This document shows, piece by piece, positions 40,920 to 50,477 of a stretch of DNA of 51,171 nt (positions are counted from its first letter, which is position 1; the number at the start of each line of letters is the position of its first letter). The stretch is from positions 123,338 through 174,508 of the forward strand of contig PQXC01000002.1 of the NCBI GenBank assembly GCA_003194435.1, in the 5' to 3' direction. The position numbers were made by a program, and so were the translations under genes. The notes under the pieces were generated by a model. That model was not told where the DNA came from. It searched no databases and was given only the letters and a program-made list of their open reading frames with translations. This DNA comes from Candidatus Methanophagaceae archaeon (lineage in GTDB: Archaea; Halobacteriota; Syntropharchaeia; Alkanophagales; Methanospirareceae).

Positions 40920-43384
40920 TTTTAAACTGAAATCGCATCCAGATAAGCTGTTGTATGAGCATTTGAAGAATGTGGGGGAACTGTCCAGAGAAATTGTGCT
41001 GGGCAAGGAGATAAAAAATAAGGACATATATTCAGAAATTGCTTATTTGATAGGCATAGCGCACGATTTTGCGAAGGCAACCACGTATTTTCAAGATGTC
41101 TTAGAGAAACGGATAACAAAAACCGAAAAAGCTCATCATGGGATGCTATCTTCTATTTTTGGCTATTACTTAGTCAGCGAATACATTAAATCGAAGAAAT
41201 TGGATGGCTTCAATGAGATTCCACTGGTAGCGTGGATTGTGATATTGAAGCATCATGGGGATATACAGGATTTGCTGGGGAGAGAAGTGGAGAAGTTAAA
41301 AGATTTGGACATAGTGGAGACACAAATAGAGGATATTAAGCGAAACAGTATGGAGGAATTGAAAGAGATTTACGAGGATATAAGCAGCATTAACGTAGAT
41401 TTAGAGGGGTTTTTTGGTAAGTTCGGTGAAACGGTTAAGAAAATAGAATCGGAAGGAGAAAGCTTCGTGTTCAGCAAAAACATAGATAATTATTTTTTGA
41501 TTTTTGATTTTATTTTTCTATTCAATTCTGCTGGATGCGGACAAGCTGGATGCCTCAGGAATAGGAATAGAGAGTTTGCTGAGGAGGAGGGATATTCCTT
41601 CTGATTTGATTGACAGGTATAAGGAAGTGAGATTTAGTGGCAGTGAGAAAAGTGATATAAATATGAATATGGTGAGGAATGAGGCGTATGAGGAAGTGAC
41701 GTCGAGTTTAGAAAGGATAGACGTGGAAAGAGACAGGATACTCTCAATAGAGTTGCCGACAGGATGCGGAAAGACATTAACGGCTTTTTCCTTCGCTTTG
41801 AAATTGCGAGAGAAGGTGAAAAAGGAATTGGGCTTCACACCAAGGATAATTTACTCCCTGCCGTTTTTGAGTATAATAGACCAGAATGCGGAGGTGTTCT
41901 CGGAGGTTTTAGCGGGAATTGAGGGTATTTCGTGGAAAGACCTATTTGATATGGAGGAAGAGGATAGGAGTAGGAGACTTGGAGAAATATCCTCGGATTT
42001 GATTTTAAAACACCATCATCTTGCGGATGTAGTGTACAGGACAAAAGAAGAGGGAGAAGAATTTGAGATGGATGTAGAGAAATCGTTATTGTTGATAGAG
42101 GGCTGGCATTCAGAGATTGTGGTTACGACATTTGTTCAATTCTTCCACAGTTTGATTACGAACAGGAACAGGGCGGCGAGGAAATTTCATAATATGGTGA
42201 ACTCAATAATTATTTTGGACGAGGTTCAATCCATACCGTATAAATACTGGGTTTTAGTGAACAATGCGTTAAAATACCTCGCTGAGGAATACAATTGCTG
42301 GGTCGTTTTGATGACAGCGACATTGCCATTGATTTTCAGGGAGGAAGAAGGAGAAATTAAACCGTTAATAAGGAATAAGCAGAAATATTTTGAGAAGTTT
42401 AACAGGGTGGAATATGATTTCAATTTGGATGGAAAAGTGTTTGAGGAATTCAAGCAGGAGGTCTTAGATGAGATTTTAGAAAGTGATAAGGACATAATGG
42501 TGGTTTTGAACACGATAGAGAGTTCAAAAGATTTGTATTCGTTTGTGAAGGAGGGTTTGGAGAGGGAATACGGGAGAGGAAAGGTGACAGAGGAAGGTGT
42601 TTTAGAATTTGAGAATCTGGAACTCATTAACCTTTCAACACACATAATACCGATTCACAGGCTTGAGAGAATAAGGAGGGCGAAGGAAGCGGGGGAAAAG
42701 AGGAAGGTAATAATAACAACGCAGCTTATAGAAGCGGGTGTAGATATTAGCGTTAATGAGATTTACAGGGATTTGGCGCCTCTGGATTGTATAATACAAA
42801 CTGCGGGGCGGTGTAACAGGAACAATGAAGAGGAGAAGGGTGCTGTTAAAATTGTCAATTTAAAAGATACCGAGAATAACAGGGTGTTTCATCAGATTTA
42901 CAGTTCTACTTTGATTGGGGCTACACAGGATGTGACAGGAGAAAGGGGGAAGTTTGAAGAAAGAGATTTTGTTACGATTTTTCTCTCTAACTACTATGAC
43001 CATGTAAGGGAAAGGGGTAGTGAAGAGCCATCGGAAAAAGTAATAAAAGTGTTAGAATCCTTAAGATTCTCTGAGATTTCCGATTTTCGACTTATAAAAG
43101 AGGACTACTGGAAGTTGGATGTGTTTGTAGAGGTGGATGAAGAAGCGAAGCAGATTTGGAGTAAATATGAGGAGATAATGAAAAAGGAGGACAGATTCGA
43201 GAGAAGGCGAGAATTTTTGAAGATGAAGAAGAGGTTTTATGATTATGTTATTTCGGTGGATGCAAAGAAAATAGGGGCTATTGTGACTGAAAACGTATCT
43301 AAATACAATATAGGGTATGTAAGCCTTGATGATTTGGAAAGGAAATACGATTTGGAGACGGGGTTCATTACGGGGAGGACATAG
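40903..43384 (+). pseudogene. cas3: cas3 (HD nuclease-helicase), frameshifted near 41505
   Basis: The first frame (to 41604) has the HD nuclease: His in YEHLKNV, the AHDFAK dyad (about 54-55) and HHG. After NYFLIF it runs into a T-rich stretch (41490-41515) and out of phase; the second frame from there reads FFYSILLDADKLDASG and the helicase: Walker A LPTGCGKTLTAF, DEVQ box in IILDEVQS, LMTATLP, and QTAGRCNRN. One base skipped joins both into about 826 residues. ATG 40903 is preferred because of its spacing to AGGAG. Either an inactivated gene, a slippage site or a sequencing error. Confidence 0.85.
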
Positions 43385-43397
43385 ATTATTCTTATGC

Positions 43398-45782
43398 TCA
43401 TACCCGATTCAACCACTCTTTAACCGTTCTCGTATGCGGATGCTCATCGCCATAGAATTCTCGGAGTATATCGTAAGCCTGCTGAAAACACTCTTTTGCA
43501 CGCTGTGAATCACCGAGCGCATACCATGCTCCGCCGATATTGTTGAGGTCTCTTGCCACGTCGGGATGGCGGTCGCCATAGACAGCCTTATCAATGGAGA
43601 GAGCCTGCTCGTAATACGAAATCGCCTTCTTCGCATCGCCTAACGCATACCATGCTCCGCCGATGTTGTTGAGCCTTGTTGCCACGTCGGGATGGCGGTC
43701 GCCATAGACAGCCTTATCAATGGAGAGAGCCCGCTCGTAATACGTAATCGCCTTCTTCGCATCGCCTAACGCATGCCATGCTGAGCCGATGTTGTTGAGC
43801 GTTGTTGCCACGCTGGGATGGCGGTCGCCATAGACAGCCTTATCAATGGAGAGAGCTTGCTCGTAACACGAAATCGCCTTCTTCGCATCGCCCAGTGCTT
43901 TCCATGCTAAGCCGATGTTGTTGAGGTCTCTTGCCACATTGGGATGGTGGTCGCCATAGACAGCCTTATCAATGGAGAGAGCCCGCTCGTAATACGATAT
44001 CGCCTTCTTCGCATCGCCTAACGCATTCCATGCTAAGCCGATGTTGTTGAGTATTGTTGCCACGTCGGGATGGCGGTCGCCATAGACAGCCTTATCAATG
44101 GAAAGAGCTTGCTCGTAATACGAAATTGCCTTCTTCGCATCGCCCAGTGCATACCATGCTCCGCCGATGTTGTTGAGGTCTGTTGCCACGCTGGGATGGC
44201 GGTCGCCATAGACAGCCTTAACAATGGAGAGAGCCTGCTCGTAATACGTAATCGCCTGTCTGGCATTTCCAATCATGTGCTGAATATTGCCCAGCAGGTC
44301 AAGAGTTCGCGCAACTCCTCTTTTACCTTTATTCCCCAACGCCTCTGCGATCTTTAATCCTTCTCTGCACAGTTTCTCTGCTTCTTCATAGTTAGCCAGC
44401 TCAGTATGAACTTCTGCGATGCCTATCATTGCCTGAGCAATCCACAACTCCTCTCCTGATTCATCTGCTAATTTTCGAGCGGTGTCATAGCATTCTATCG
44501 CTTCTTCATAATTCGCTCTTTCTCGATTGATGCTTCCATAACTGAGATAAAAGGGTGCAGCAATCCTTGAAACCTCTGGATTTGCTTTAGAAGCATCATC
44601 AATATCTCTTCTCGATTCTTCTAAATAGCCTTTCTTTATATATGCCAGTGCCCGGACGCACAAAGCAATGCCACGAATTCGTTCTTCTATGGTTCCAAAT
44701 AACAACTCGTTGCTTATTTCAATCATTCTATCCGGGCTCTCTATTTCCTTCGACACTTCTTCCATAAATGGCGCCTTAAGAGAGAGGACTAACGTATCCA
44801 GTTCCTCCAGTTCCGGTAATGGATAGCTAACCACTCTTACAGCTTCTGATATCGCTGCGGGTCGCTCAATCGCCTCTTTCGGCTCGAGTTCCTTCGCTAT
44901 TTTGGAATAGAGTTCGTCTATCTCCTCAAAACCTTCCTTAACCTTCTTCTCCAGCCGTATCATTAGAAGAGCAAGCAACCCGGGCTTTCTAAGCAATGTT
45001 AGATACCGAGGTAAAAACAATTTTTTGTTCCTGCGATGAACCAGTCCTTTTATTCGCAGCTCATTTATCGCTTTATCAATCTCATTTTCGGAAAGAGCGG
45101 TCAATTGTTCAATATCTGAGATGGTATTTCTGACAATGAGCGATAGGAGCGTTTTAATTTGATTCAGGTTCAATAGTGAAATTCTATCGCTAACCATCGT
45201 AATGAGCGCTTCATCAAGTGCCTCTTCTGCTGTTTTCTTCTCTAATCTGGCGGAAATAGCCAAATCCAGAAATTCTATCGCATCTATTGGGTCTTCAAAA
45301 TTCTTAAGACAAAAGTCAAAAGGGAAATCATCTAAAAGGTTCTCGTCTATCCTTTTATCTTCGTATATAGTTCTTCTAATAGCTTCTACCGCTTCATTTT
45401 TTAATTGAAAAATCCATTTTCGGGATGCTGGAATCTCCGGGTTCACGATGTCAATCACCATCATCAATAATGGAATCCGTCTTCCCAGTTTCAATACTTC
45501 TCGCAACTCATCCTCGCTCCTGACTGAAACACAGAGAATGGTCTTTTTATCTACCTTTACCCCTTTTATTCTATCTACATGTCTCTTCTCAGCAGCGCTC
45601 TTAACTTCATCATAATCTAAAGCAAGAAAGGCAGGCTGGTAGGCGTTTAGACCCCAGAGTAAAAGACTTAATATTTTCTCTTTCTTATCCGCCGGCATAT
45701 CGAACGGCAGAGTTTGGGGCTTCTCCAAATTAGCGGGGTTTATTTGAAAATTCTCTATCTGTGGCGTTTGAAATAGTTTCAT
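43398..45782 (-). CDS. Winged-helix/TPR protein coupled to the STAND ATPase
   Basis: 794 residues from ATG 45782 (AGGAT upstream; GTG 45788 is the alternative). Residues 1-200 are a helical domain of unknown type; about 205-280 a winged helix (LLSLIVRNTISDIEQLTALSENEIDKAINELRIKGLVHR shortened here to its core); 390-500 ordinary TPRs; about 505-760 six nearly identical 42-residue TPR units (ITYYEQALSIxKAVYGDRHP, ALGDAKK) of kinesin-light-chain type; and a last diverged unit. The start overlaps the ATPase gene end by about 50 bases. Together they look like a two-gene STAND system: ATPase/sensor switch plus ligand-binding array, probably in defence given the cas operon next door. Confidence 0.82.
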   Translation of the reverse strand: MKLFQTPQIENFQINPANLEKPQTLPFDMPADKKEKILSLLLWGLNAYQPAFLALDYDEVKSAAEKRHVDRIKGVKVDKKTILCVSVRSEDELREVLKLGRRIPLLMMVIDIVNPEIPASRKWIFQLKNEAVEAIRRTIYEDKRIDENLLDDFPFDFCLKNFEDPIDAIEFLDLAISARLEKKTAEEALDEALITMVSDRISLLNLNQIKTLLSLIVRNTISDIEQLTALSENEIDKAINELRIKGLVHRRNKKLFLPRYLTLLRKPGLLALLMIRLEKKVKEGFEEIDELYSKIAKELEPKEAIERPAAISEAVRVVSYPLPELEELDTLVLSLKAPFMEEVSKEIESPDRMIEISNELLFGTIEERIRGIALCVRALAYIKKGYLEESRRDIDDASKANPEVSRIAAPFYLSYGSINRERANYEEAIECYDTARKLADESGEELWIAQAMIGIAEVHTELANYEEAEKLCREGLKIAEALGNKGKRGVARTLDLLGNIQHMIGNARQAITYYEQALSIVKAVYGDRHPSVATDLNNIGGAWYALGDAKKAISYYEQALSIDKAVYGDRHPDVATILNNIGLAWNALGDAKKAISYYERALSIDKAVYGDHHPNVARDLNNIGLAWKALGDAKKAISCYEQALSIDKAVYGDRHPSVATTLNNIGSAWHALGDAKKAITYYERALSIDKAVYGDRHPDVATRLNNIGGAWYALGDAKKAISYYEQALSIDKAVYGDRHPDVARDLNNIGGAWYALGDSQRAKECFQQAYDILREFYGDEHPHTRTVKEWLNRV
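43500..44255 (-). repeat. Six tandem 126-bp TPR-coding repeats
   Basis: Six units of 126 bases; the string GCCATAGACAGCCTTATC (plus strand) recurs every 126 bases (near 43580, 43706, 43832, 43958, 44084 and 44210). Units differ at a few positions (Asp/Ser/Asn after HP; Gly/Leu/Ser after NNI). High DNA identity indicates recent expansion or gene conversion. Confidence 0.9.
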
Positions 45783-46986
45783 TTTCACTATCCTGTTTCA
45801 ATTTGAAAAATAGGAGGTCTGGAGAGAGACGATATTTTCGTGGTTCATAAAGGTCATCAGGAACTAAGATACCATTTTCAATCATCACCGCATAGTCATC
45901 TTCCGAGATTTTCGATTCTGCAAGAATTGTTTCTTTGGGTAAAAATGGATTCCCCTTTTCCAGGAAGAACTTACTGATAGACGATGCTTTCTCAGGGTCG
46001 AAGTTATAATGAGTCAGTACAAAGCCATTAAGGTCGTTCAGCAGATTTTCCGTGTTTAACTCGCTGTTATTACAGAGGAAGTGAATCCAGGTGAGAAAGG
46101 AAAGAGGATTATCTGTTAGCGTCTTCAGTGTATCAGCAATGGGCGGTAATCTATTCTTTAATATCTCCCCCTCAGGACATTTTTCTATCCGCCGGGCTAA
46201 AATATCCATGAGAGCTTCTGGCGATAGCCCTTTAATTAGAATAGGGTCACGGAAACTGCGCCGAAATTCAGCAGTTATGGCTTCACTTCTGAGTGTAGCG
46301 ATTATCAGTGATTCTCTATGTTTAAATATCTCACGAACGAACTCAGCAATCTGATTCTTATCATGGATTTGATCAAGATTGTCTATTGCAATAACCACCT
46401 CCTTTTTAATCGTTTTGATAACGAAGCTGAGCAATTCTCTTAAAAATCGAGAATTGATCTCTGTTGTGATGCTCTTAGTTAACTCCTCTGCTTCCGCTTC
46501 TTTACCTCCGACACCGAAACTGAGTTTTAAGAAATCGAGGAAACCTATTCCCGCTCCGCTCTTAGCCTCTATTTCTGATGCTCTGCTCTTTGCCTCGCTT
46601 TTGGTCATTTTATCCGCTCGGGATACTTCGTCCAGGTAGCTTATCTCACAAATAGCTCTTTCATCCTTATATTCATCCCTCAGTTGTGAAGCGAGCTTTT
46701 CACAAATATCTCGCAACAATTCCTCTGCATCCAGGCTATTTCTGCCATCTACAATAACGGGAATGAAATCAATCTCCTGCTTTAAATGGAATAAGACCTT
46801 TCTGAGAAGTATGGATTTGCCCACTCCACGTTCACCATGAATAAGCAGCCTTCTTTCTTCCTCTTCCTTAGCGAGGATAATGCTTTTTAAAATCGCTTTA
46901 AGATGGTGGTATTCATCTTCCCGGTCAGTGAATAATTTCGGGTCAATGCTCTGCGGTTTTATGCATCTGGTGTAGTAAATCGGCAT
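45730..46986 (-). CDS. STAND/AAA-type ATPase
   Basis: 418 residues. Walker A HGERGVGKS (50-58), Walker B VVIAIDNLDQ (about 190-199), sensor-like IIATLRSEA, then a helical lid and a C-terminal winged helix (EDDYAVMIENGILVPDDL). A Glu/Ala/Lys-rich insertion (about 125-160) lies between the first strands. The gene has AGGAG directly before ATG and a TATA element at 47014-47023. Orc1/Cdc6-like or NACHT-like ATPases of this kind act as switches; coupling to the TPR gene argues for a signal-sensing complex. Confidence 0.8.
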   Translation of the reverse strand: MPIYYTRCIKPQSIDPKLFTDREDEYHHLKAILKSIILAKEEEERRLLIHGERGVGKSILLRKVLFHLKQEIDFIPVIVDGRNSLDAEELLRDICEKLASQLRDEYKDERAICEISYLDEVSRADKMTKSEAKSRASEIEAKSGAGIGFLDFLKLSFGVGGKEAEAEELTKSITTEINSRFLRELLSFVIKTIKKEVVIAIDNLDQIHDKNQIAEFVREIFKHRESLIIATLRSEAITAEFRRSFRDPILIKGLSPEALMDILARRIEKCPEGEILKNRLPPIADTLKTLTDNPLSFLTWIHFLCNNSELNTENLLNDLNGFVLTHYNFDPEKASSISKFFLEKGNPFLPKETILAESKISEDDYAVMIENGILVPDDLYEPRKYRLSPDLLFFKLKQDSENETISNATDREFSNKPR

Positions 46987-47013
46987 TTCTCCTATTAATG
47001 TTATCTAATTGCA

Positions 47014-47023
47014 GTATATAAAA
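47014..47023 (-). promoter_or_regulatory. TATA promoter of the STAND-TPR operon
   Basis: GTATATAAAA on the plus strand, 28-37 bases before the ATPase start; the same form and spacing as at 4854, 5088 and 50063. Confidence 0.6.
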
Positions 47024-47102
47024 AACTAACCCCTCATGCCTGGTGAGAAGGAGGGATGAAGGCGAAGCTGGAAATAAAAGGGGAAAGGTTGATTATAGTC
47101 TA

Positions 47103-47220
47103 TTTTAGCCATCGGTTCAACTGCTTTTTGGCTTCTTCATGGCTGATGCCTTTTCCTTCATCGAGTTCCTTTAATCCCTCATCAACGTTTTGCCGGAAAT
47201 ACAACTCAGCCTTCTTATGC
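47103..47220 (-). pseudogene. C-terminal remnant of an addiction-module antitoxin
   Basis: On the minus strand directly after the CHAT gene stop a frame reads HKKAELYFRQNV, then GISHEEAKKQLNRWLK and a stop. The GxxISHEEAKKxLxxWLK ending is typical of small antitoxins. No start codon or toxin gene is present, so it is a fragment. Confidence 0.45.
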
Positions 47221-47322
47221 TCATACCCGATTCAACCACTCTTTAACCGTTCTGGTAGAAGGGTGCTCATCGCCATAGAATTCTCGGAATATATCGTAAG
47301 CCTGCTGAAAACACTCTTTTGC

Positions 47323-47574
47323 ACGCTGTGAATCACCGAGTGCATACCATGCTGAGCCGATGTTGTTGAGCCTTGTTGCCACGGTGGGATGGCGGTCGCC
47401 ATAGACAGCCTTATCAATGGAGAGAGCCTGCTCGTAATACGTAATCGCCTTCTTCGCATTGCCTAACGCATACCATGCTCCGCCGATGTTGTTGAGCATT
47501 GCTGCCACCGTAGGATGGCGGTCGCCATAGACAGCCTTATCAATGGAGAGAGCCTGCTCGTAATACGAAATCGC
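47323..47574 (-). repeat. Two 126-bp TPR-coding repeats, matching those at 43500-44255
   Basis: The same 126-base units with GCCATAGACAGCCTTATC, followed by the same diverged last unit and the same bases around the stop (CTTATGCTCATACCCGATTC at 47215 and 43392). Confidence 0.88.
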
Positions 47575-49973
47575 CTGTCTGGCATCTCCCATATCATGGT
47601 GTATCCATCCGAGCTCGAACGCGAATTTAGCAAATTGAGCACCTTTCTTGGGTTCAGAAATATGCGAAAGGATATTGTGACCCTGTGCTAAAGCCTCCTT
47701 ATAGGCAAGGGTGTTACGCAAATAGGGTAAAAATCTGCTGCCACCTTCTTCAATGGCAATGTCATCCAATCCAGCCTCAAGGGCATGTTCAATCAATTCT
47801 GCACCCGACACCGGGTCATAGCCATACCGGGAGGCAGAAAGAATGCTCTGATAATATGAAACCGCTGCTTGATGCAACTGTCTTCGCTCTTCTTCCGGAA
47901 GGTCTCCAAATATATCCTCGCGTATCAATGGCGTCACCCAATATCGAACATAATCGCTGCGTGTGCGGTTCACCTCCATCAAACCAAGCCGAACTGCTTT
48001 TTCTGCCTCCGATTCCCAATCTTTTAATCCATCTCCCTCACAAACCAACTCAATTCCTTCTTTCTGGACTGGCAGGCGATAGACCGCGGAACGGCGCAAA
48101 AACGTTTGAAATGTTTCTTGCTGCGTTTCCAATAGCTTCCGTAAAACGAGCTCTTGAACAAATTCTTCTTGTTTGCCCTTTGCCTCACATAAAAGCGTAT
48201 CAATTTCGGCATCTTTCATTTCTTCTACCAGCGCATTCAATGCTTCCATCAATCCCGGATTACCACGTCCTGCTTCTATCAATTGCTGCTTAATCTCGGG
48301 AACGGGATAACTGGCGATATGCTCAAGTTGAGACACTTTTTTTCGCTCATCAGCATCCCTGAAACTGGTTAAGCCGATGTGTTCCAGCCGCTCTCTTACT
48401 AAATCAACGCCACCAGAGGTAAGCGTAAACGTGTAGCGGCTGGTGATGATGAGTTGTGTCATCTTATCGGTGTAAGGTAAATATCTGAGCAGCGTTTCAA
48501 GAATAGGCACTGCTTCTGGAGATATTTCTATCACTCCCTCCTCAGCCTCTGGCATGTTCTTCTCAAAATCATCGAGCACAATGAGATAGGGTCTGTTTTG
48601 GAAAGATGAAGAGCACAACCACCTGATTATATACGGTATCTCCTCGTGCTCCTCTAATATCTTCAATCCTTCATCATCACGTGCACGTATAAAACCGTCT
48701 TTCAAGGCTTCACGAAAGGTAACTGCATTTAGTTTGCCATGAACGATGATCAAAACGTGGTCTTTAAGACGTTCACAGAATTTGCCGGCAAGGCAGCTTT
48801 TCCCTAATCCTCCAGTTCCATGCAGAAGCAAACCAACCTTATTAGTATCTTTTCGCAAGCACCGAAGTCCCTGCTGGATTTGCCTCCTTCTGCCTATGAA
48901 ACCTCTTTCGAGCACTTTCACCTGACTGTTCACTAAGTATGCATACTGAAGCGCTCTCAACTTTGGTCGCTTTTTCTGCCCTCTTTGAACTAAAGGGACA
49001 TCAAGAGGAGTGCCGTCAGAGAAAAGACGGAGCAGAGACCAATCCCCTGGATAATGTTTGAAAAGTTCAGAGCGAGTTCTGAGCACTGCATTGAGTATGT
49101 CTTCTCCCCGGCTCAAATCAAAATAGAGTGTCTTAGCGGCGCAGCGAGCACCCGTATCCGATACTGGCAGTCCCCAGCCAATAACAGTAGAAACATGCCC
49201 TGCAACAAGATGATGCGCAAAGGACAGAGCTGCAACGTGTTCAGGGGCTTCTCCGGTACGGCAGCCGGAAAGGAAGACCAGTCTTGGCATGTTCAACCTG
49301 AGTTTTTCCCACAGTTGCAACGGTGTAACCTGGACAGACAAACCCTCTTCGTCCTCCATCCAGAAAAATGGGTTGCCTTCCTTATCAATATCCGCATGAC
49401 CGGTGATATGAACGACATCGTATTTATTCGTTGCAAGCCACTCGCCAAGTCCCTCCAGCGAACCGGTATCCTCTACGTCTATCTCTACTGGTAAATCCCT
49501 GGTGACTTCAAAGATTGTGTCCTCTTCCTTCTCAAACTCAAGCACAGGATAAACATCATGAGGCGAGCACGCCATGAACAGTATCTTTAGAGGACGATTC
49601 TCAGGTTCTGGCACCTTTGACTACCCCGATCCGAAACGCGGCGTATGAGATGTAATCCAGAAGGCACGAGGAACTCATTGTGGTAGAGCAATTCAAAGGG
49701 TAAGTGCGATGCGGGACCCTCTGCCCTCACTATCAGTTGGAGTGGTTCACCATAACCCTCCGCTTCTTTAAGCGCTCTTAGCAATGTCTGTCTATCACCA
49801 TTAAGAAGGGTGAAAAGTTGCTCTCCTATTTGTCTTGATAAATCAGGTGATTGATTCCACGTGAAATTGCGGGTCTGTTCTTTCAACCGGTAAATTTCTT
49901 CCAAATTGACCGGGCTCGTATCTCGAGTGCCATCTGGCAAAGTCCTGGTAAGAGATAGTTCCTCTTTTTCTCT

Positions 49974-49980
49974 CCCCCCC
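49974..49980 (-). repeat. G7 homopolymer inside the CHAT gene
   Basis: Seven G on the coding strand at the exact place where two frames that both look coding meet. Eight G would make them one frame. Confidence 0.6.
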
Positions 49981-50062
49981 AGTGTAGTGAAATTCTGCCT
50001 GATATGTTACGGACATAAACAACCACCGTTATTATCTCGGCACTTTTTAATAAAGTGAGAGC

Positions 50063-50074
50063 GTATATAAAATA
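50063..50074 (-). promoter_or_regulatory. TATA promoter of the CHAT gene
   Basis: GTATATAAAATA on the plus strand, 37-48 bases before GTG 50026, which supports that distant start. Confidence 0.5.
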
Positions 50075-50477
50075 AAAATAAAACTTTCGCACTGAAACAT
50101 CAGGTCAATCGAACCCGGTCGCGTAAAAGCAGAATGAAAAGCCGATACAGAGGTTCTTAAGTGGACACCAGAAGCACAAAGAAAGTGAATTGAAAGGAAT
50201 ATTTCCGGATTATAATCATCTTATCACAATGCCAAGACAATATCGTTGAGACGGAACTGATAGGAATAGAGAAGAGTCCGATGGGGATGATTTATAAGAG
50301 ATGTCTGCCTTTTTATATAAGCTGCGTTATTATAGGTAGGCGAGAAGGTGATGAAAATTGCACGCATTAGAGGCTAAAACATGCGAAAATAGGCGGTTTT
50401 GGGGCGGGTTTCAGAAGAACTTAATAGTGTGGAAACAAACATCTTGGTTGGGATAAGAAAGATTGTATTTGTATAGC
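50075..50477. other. Intergenic region without a recognised gene
   Basis: About 400 bases with no convincing frame. It holds a TTTATATAAG element near 50312 and a G-rich stretch near 50398 but no inverted repeat that I could pair with an insertion-sequence end. Confidence 0.5.

Larger units (their letters stand above)
47221..50026 (-). pseudogene. CHAT protease-STAND-TPR gene with two frame breaks
   Basis: The main frame (49614 to 47221, 797 residues) has a CHAT protease domain with His in VVHITGHAD and Cys in VFLSGCRTG, a STAND NTPase with Walker A LLLHGTGGLGKS and Walker B LIVLDDFE, a winged-helix region and TPRs with two units of the same 42-residue repeat as the gene at 43398. The CHAT N-terminus (LPFELLYHNEFL, LIRRVSDRG) lies in another frame at 49940-49620; one base restores VSDRG-S-KVPEPENRPLKILFMACSP. 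A further frame upstream of a G7 run (49974-49980) gives VVYVRNISGRISLHWGG from GTG 50026; eight Gs would join it to REKEELSLTRTLPDG. The intact product would have about 930 residues. CHAT-STAND proteins act in prokaryotic immunity and cell death. Confidence 0.78.

Noticed and set aside
47056-47331. Plus-strand frame of 91 codons
   Set aside because: Runs antisense to the end of the CHAT/TPR gene and to the antitoxin fragment; the same peptide end appears antisense at 43398, as expected from the shared TPR sequence.
49883-50092. Separate small minus-strand gene of 69 codons
   Set aside because: Its first half is better explained as the N-terminus of the CHAT protein ahead of the G7 run; its second half is out of frame with coding sequence.
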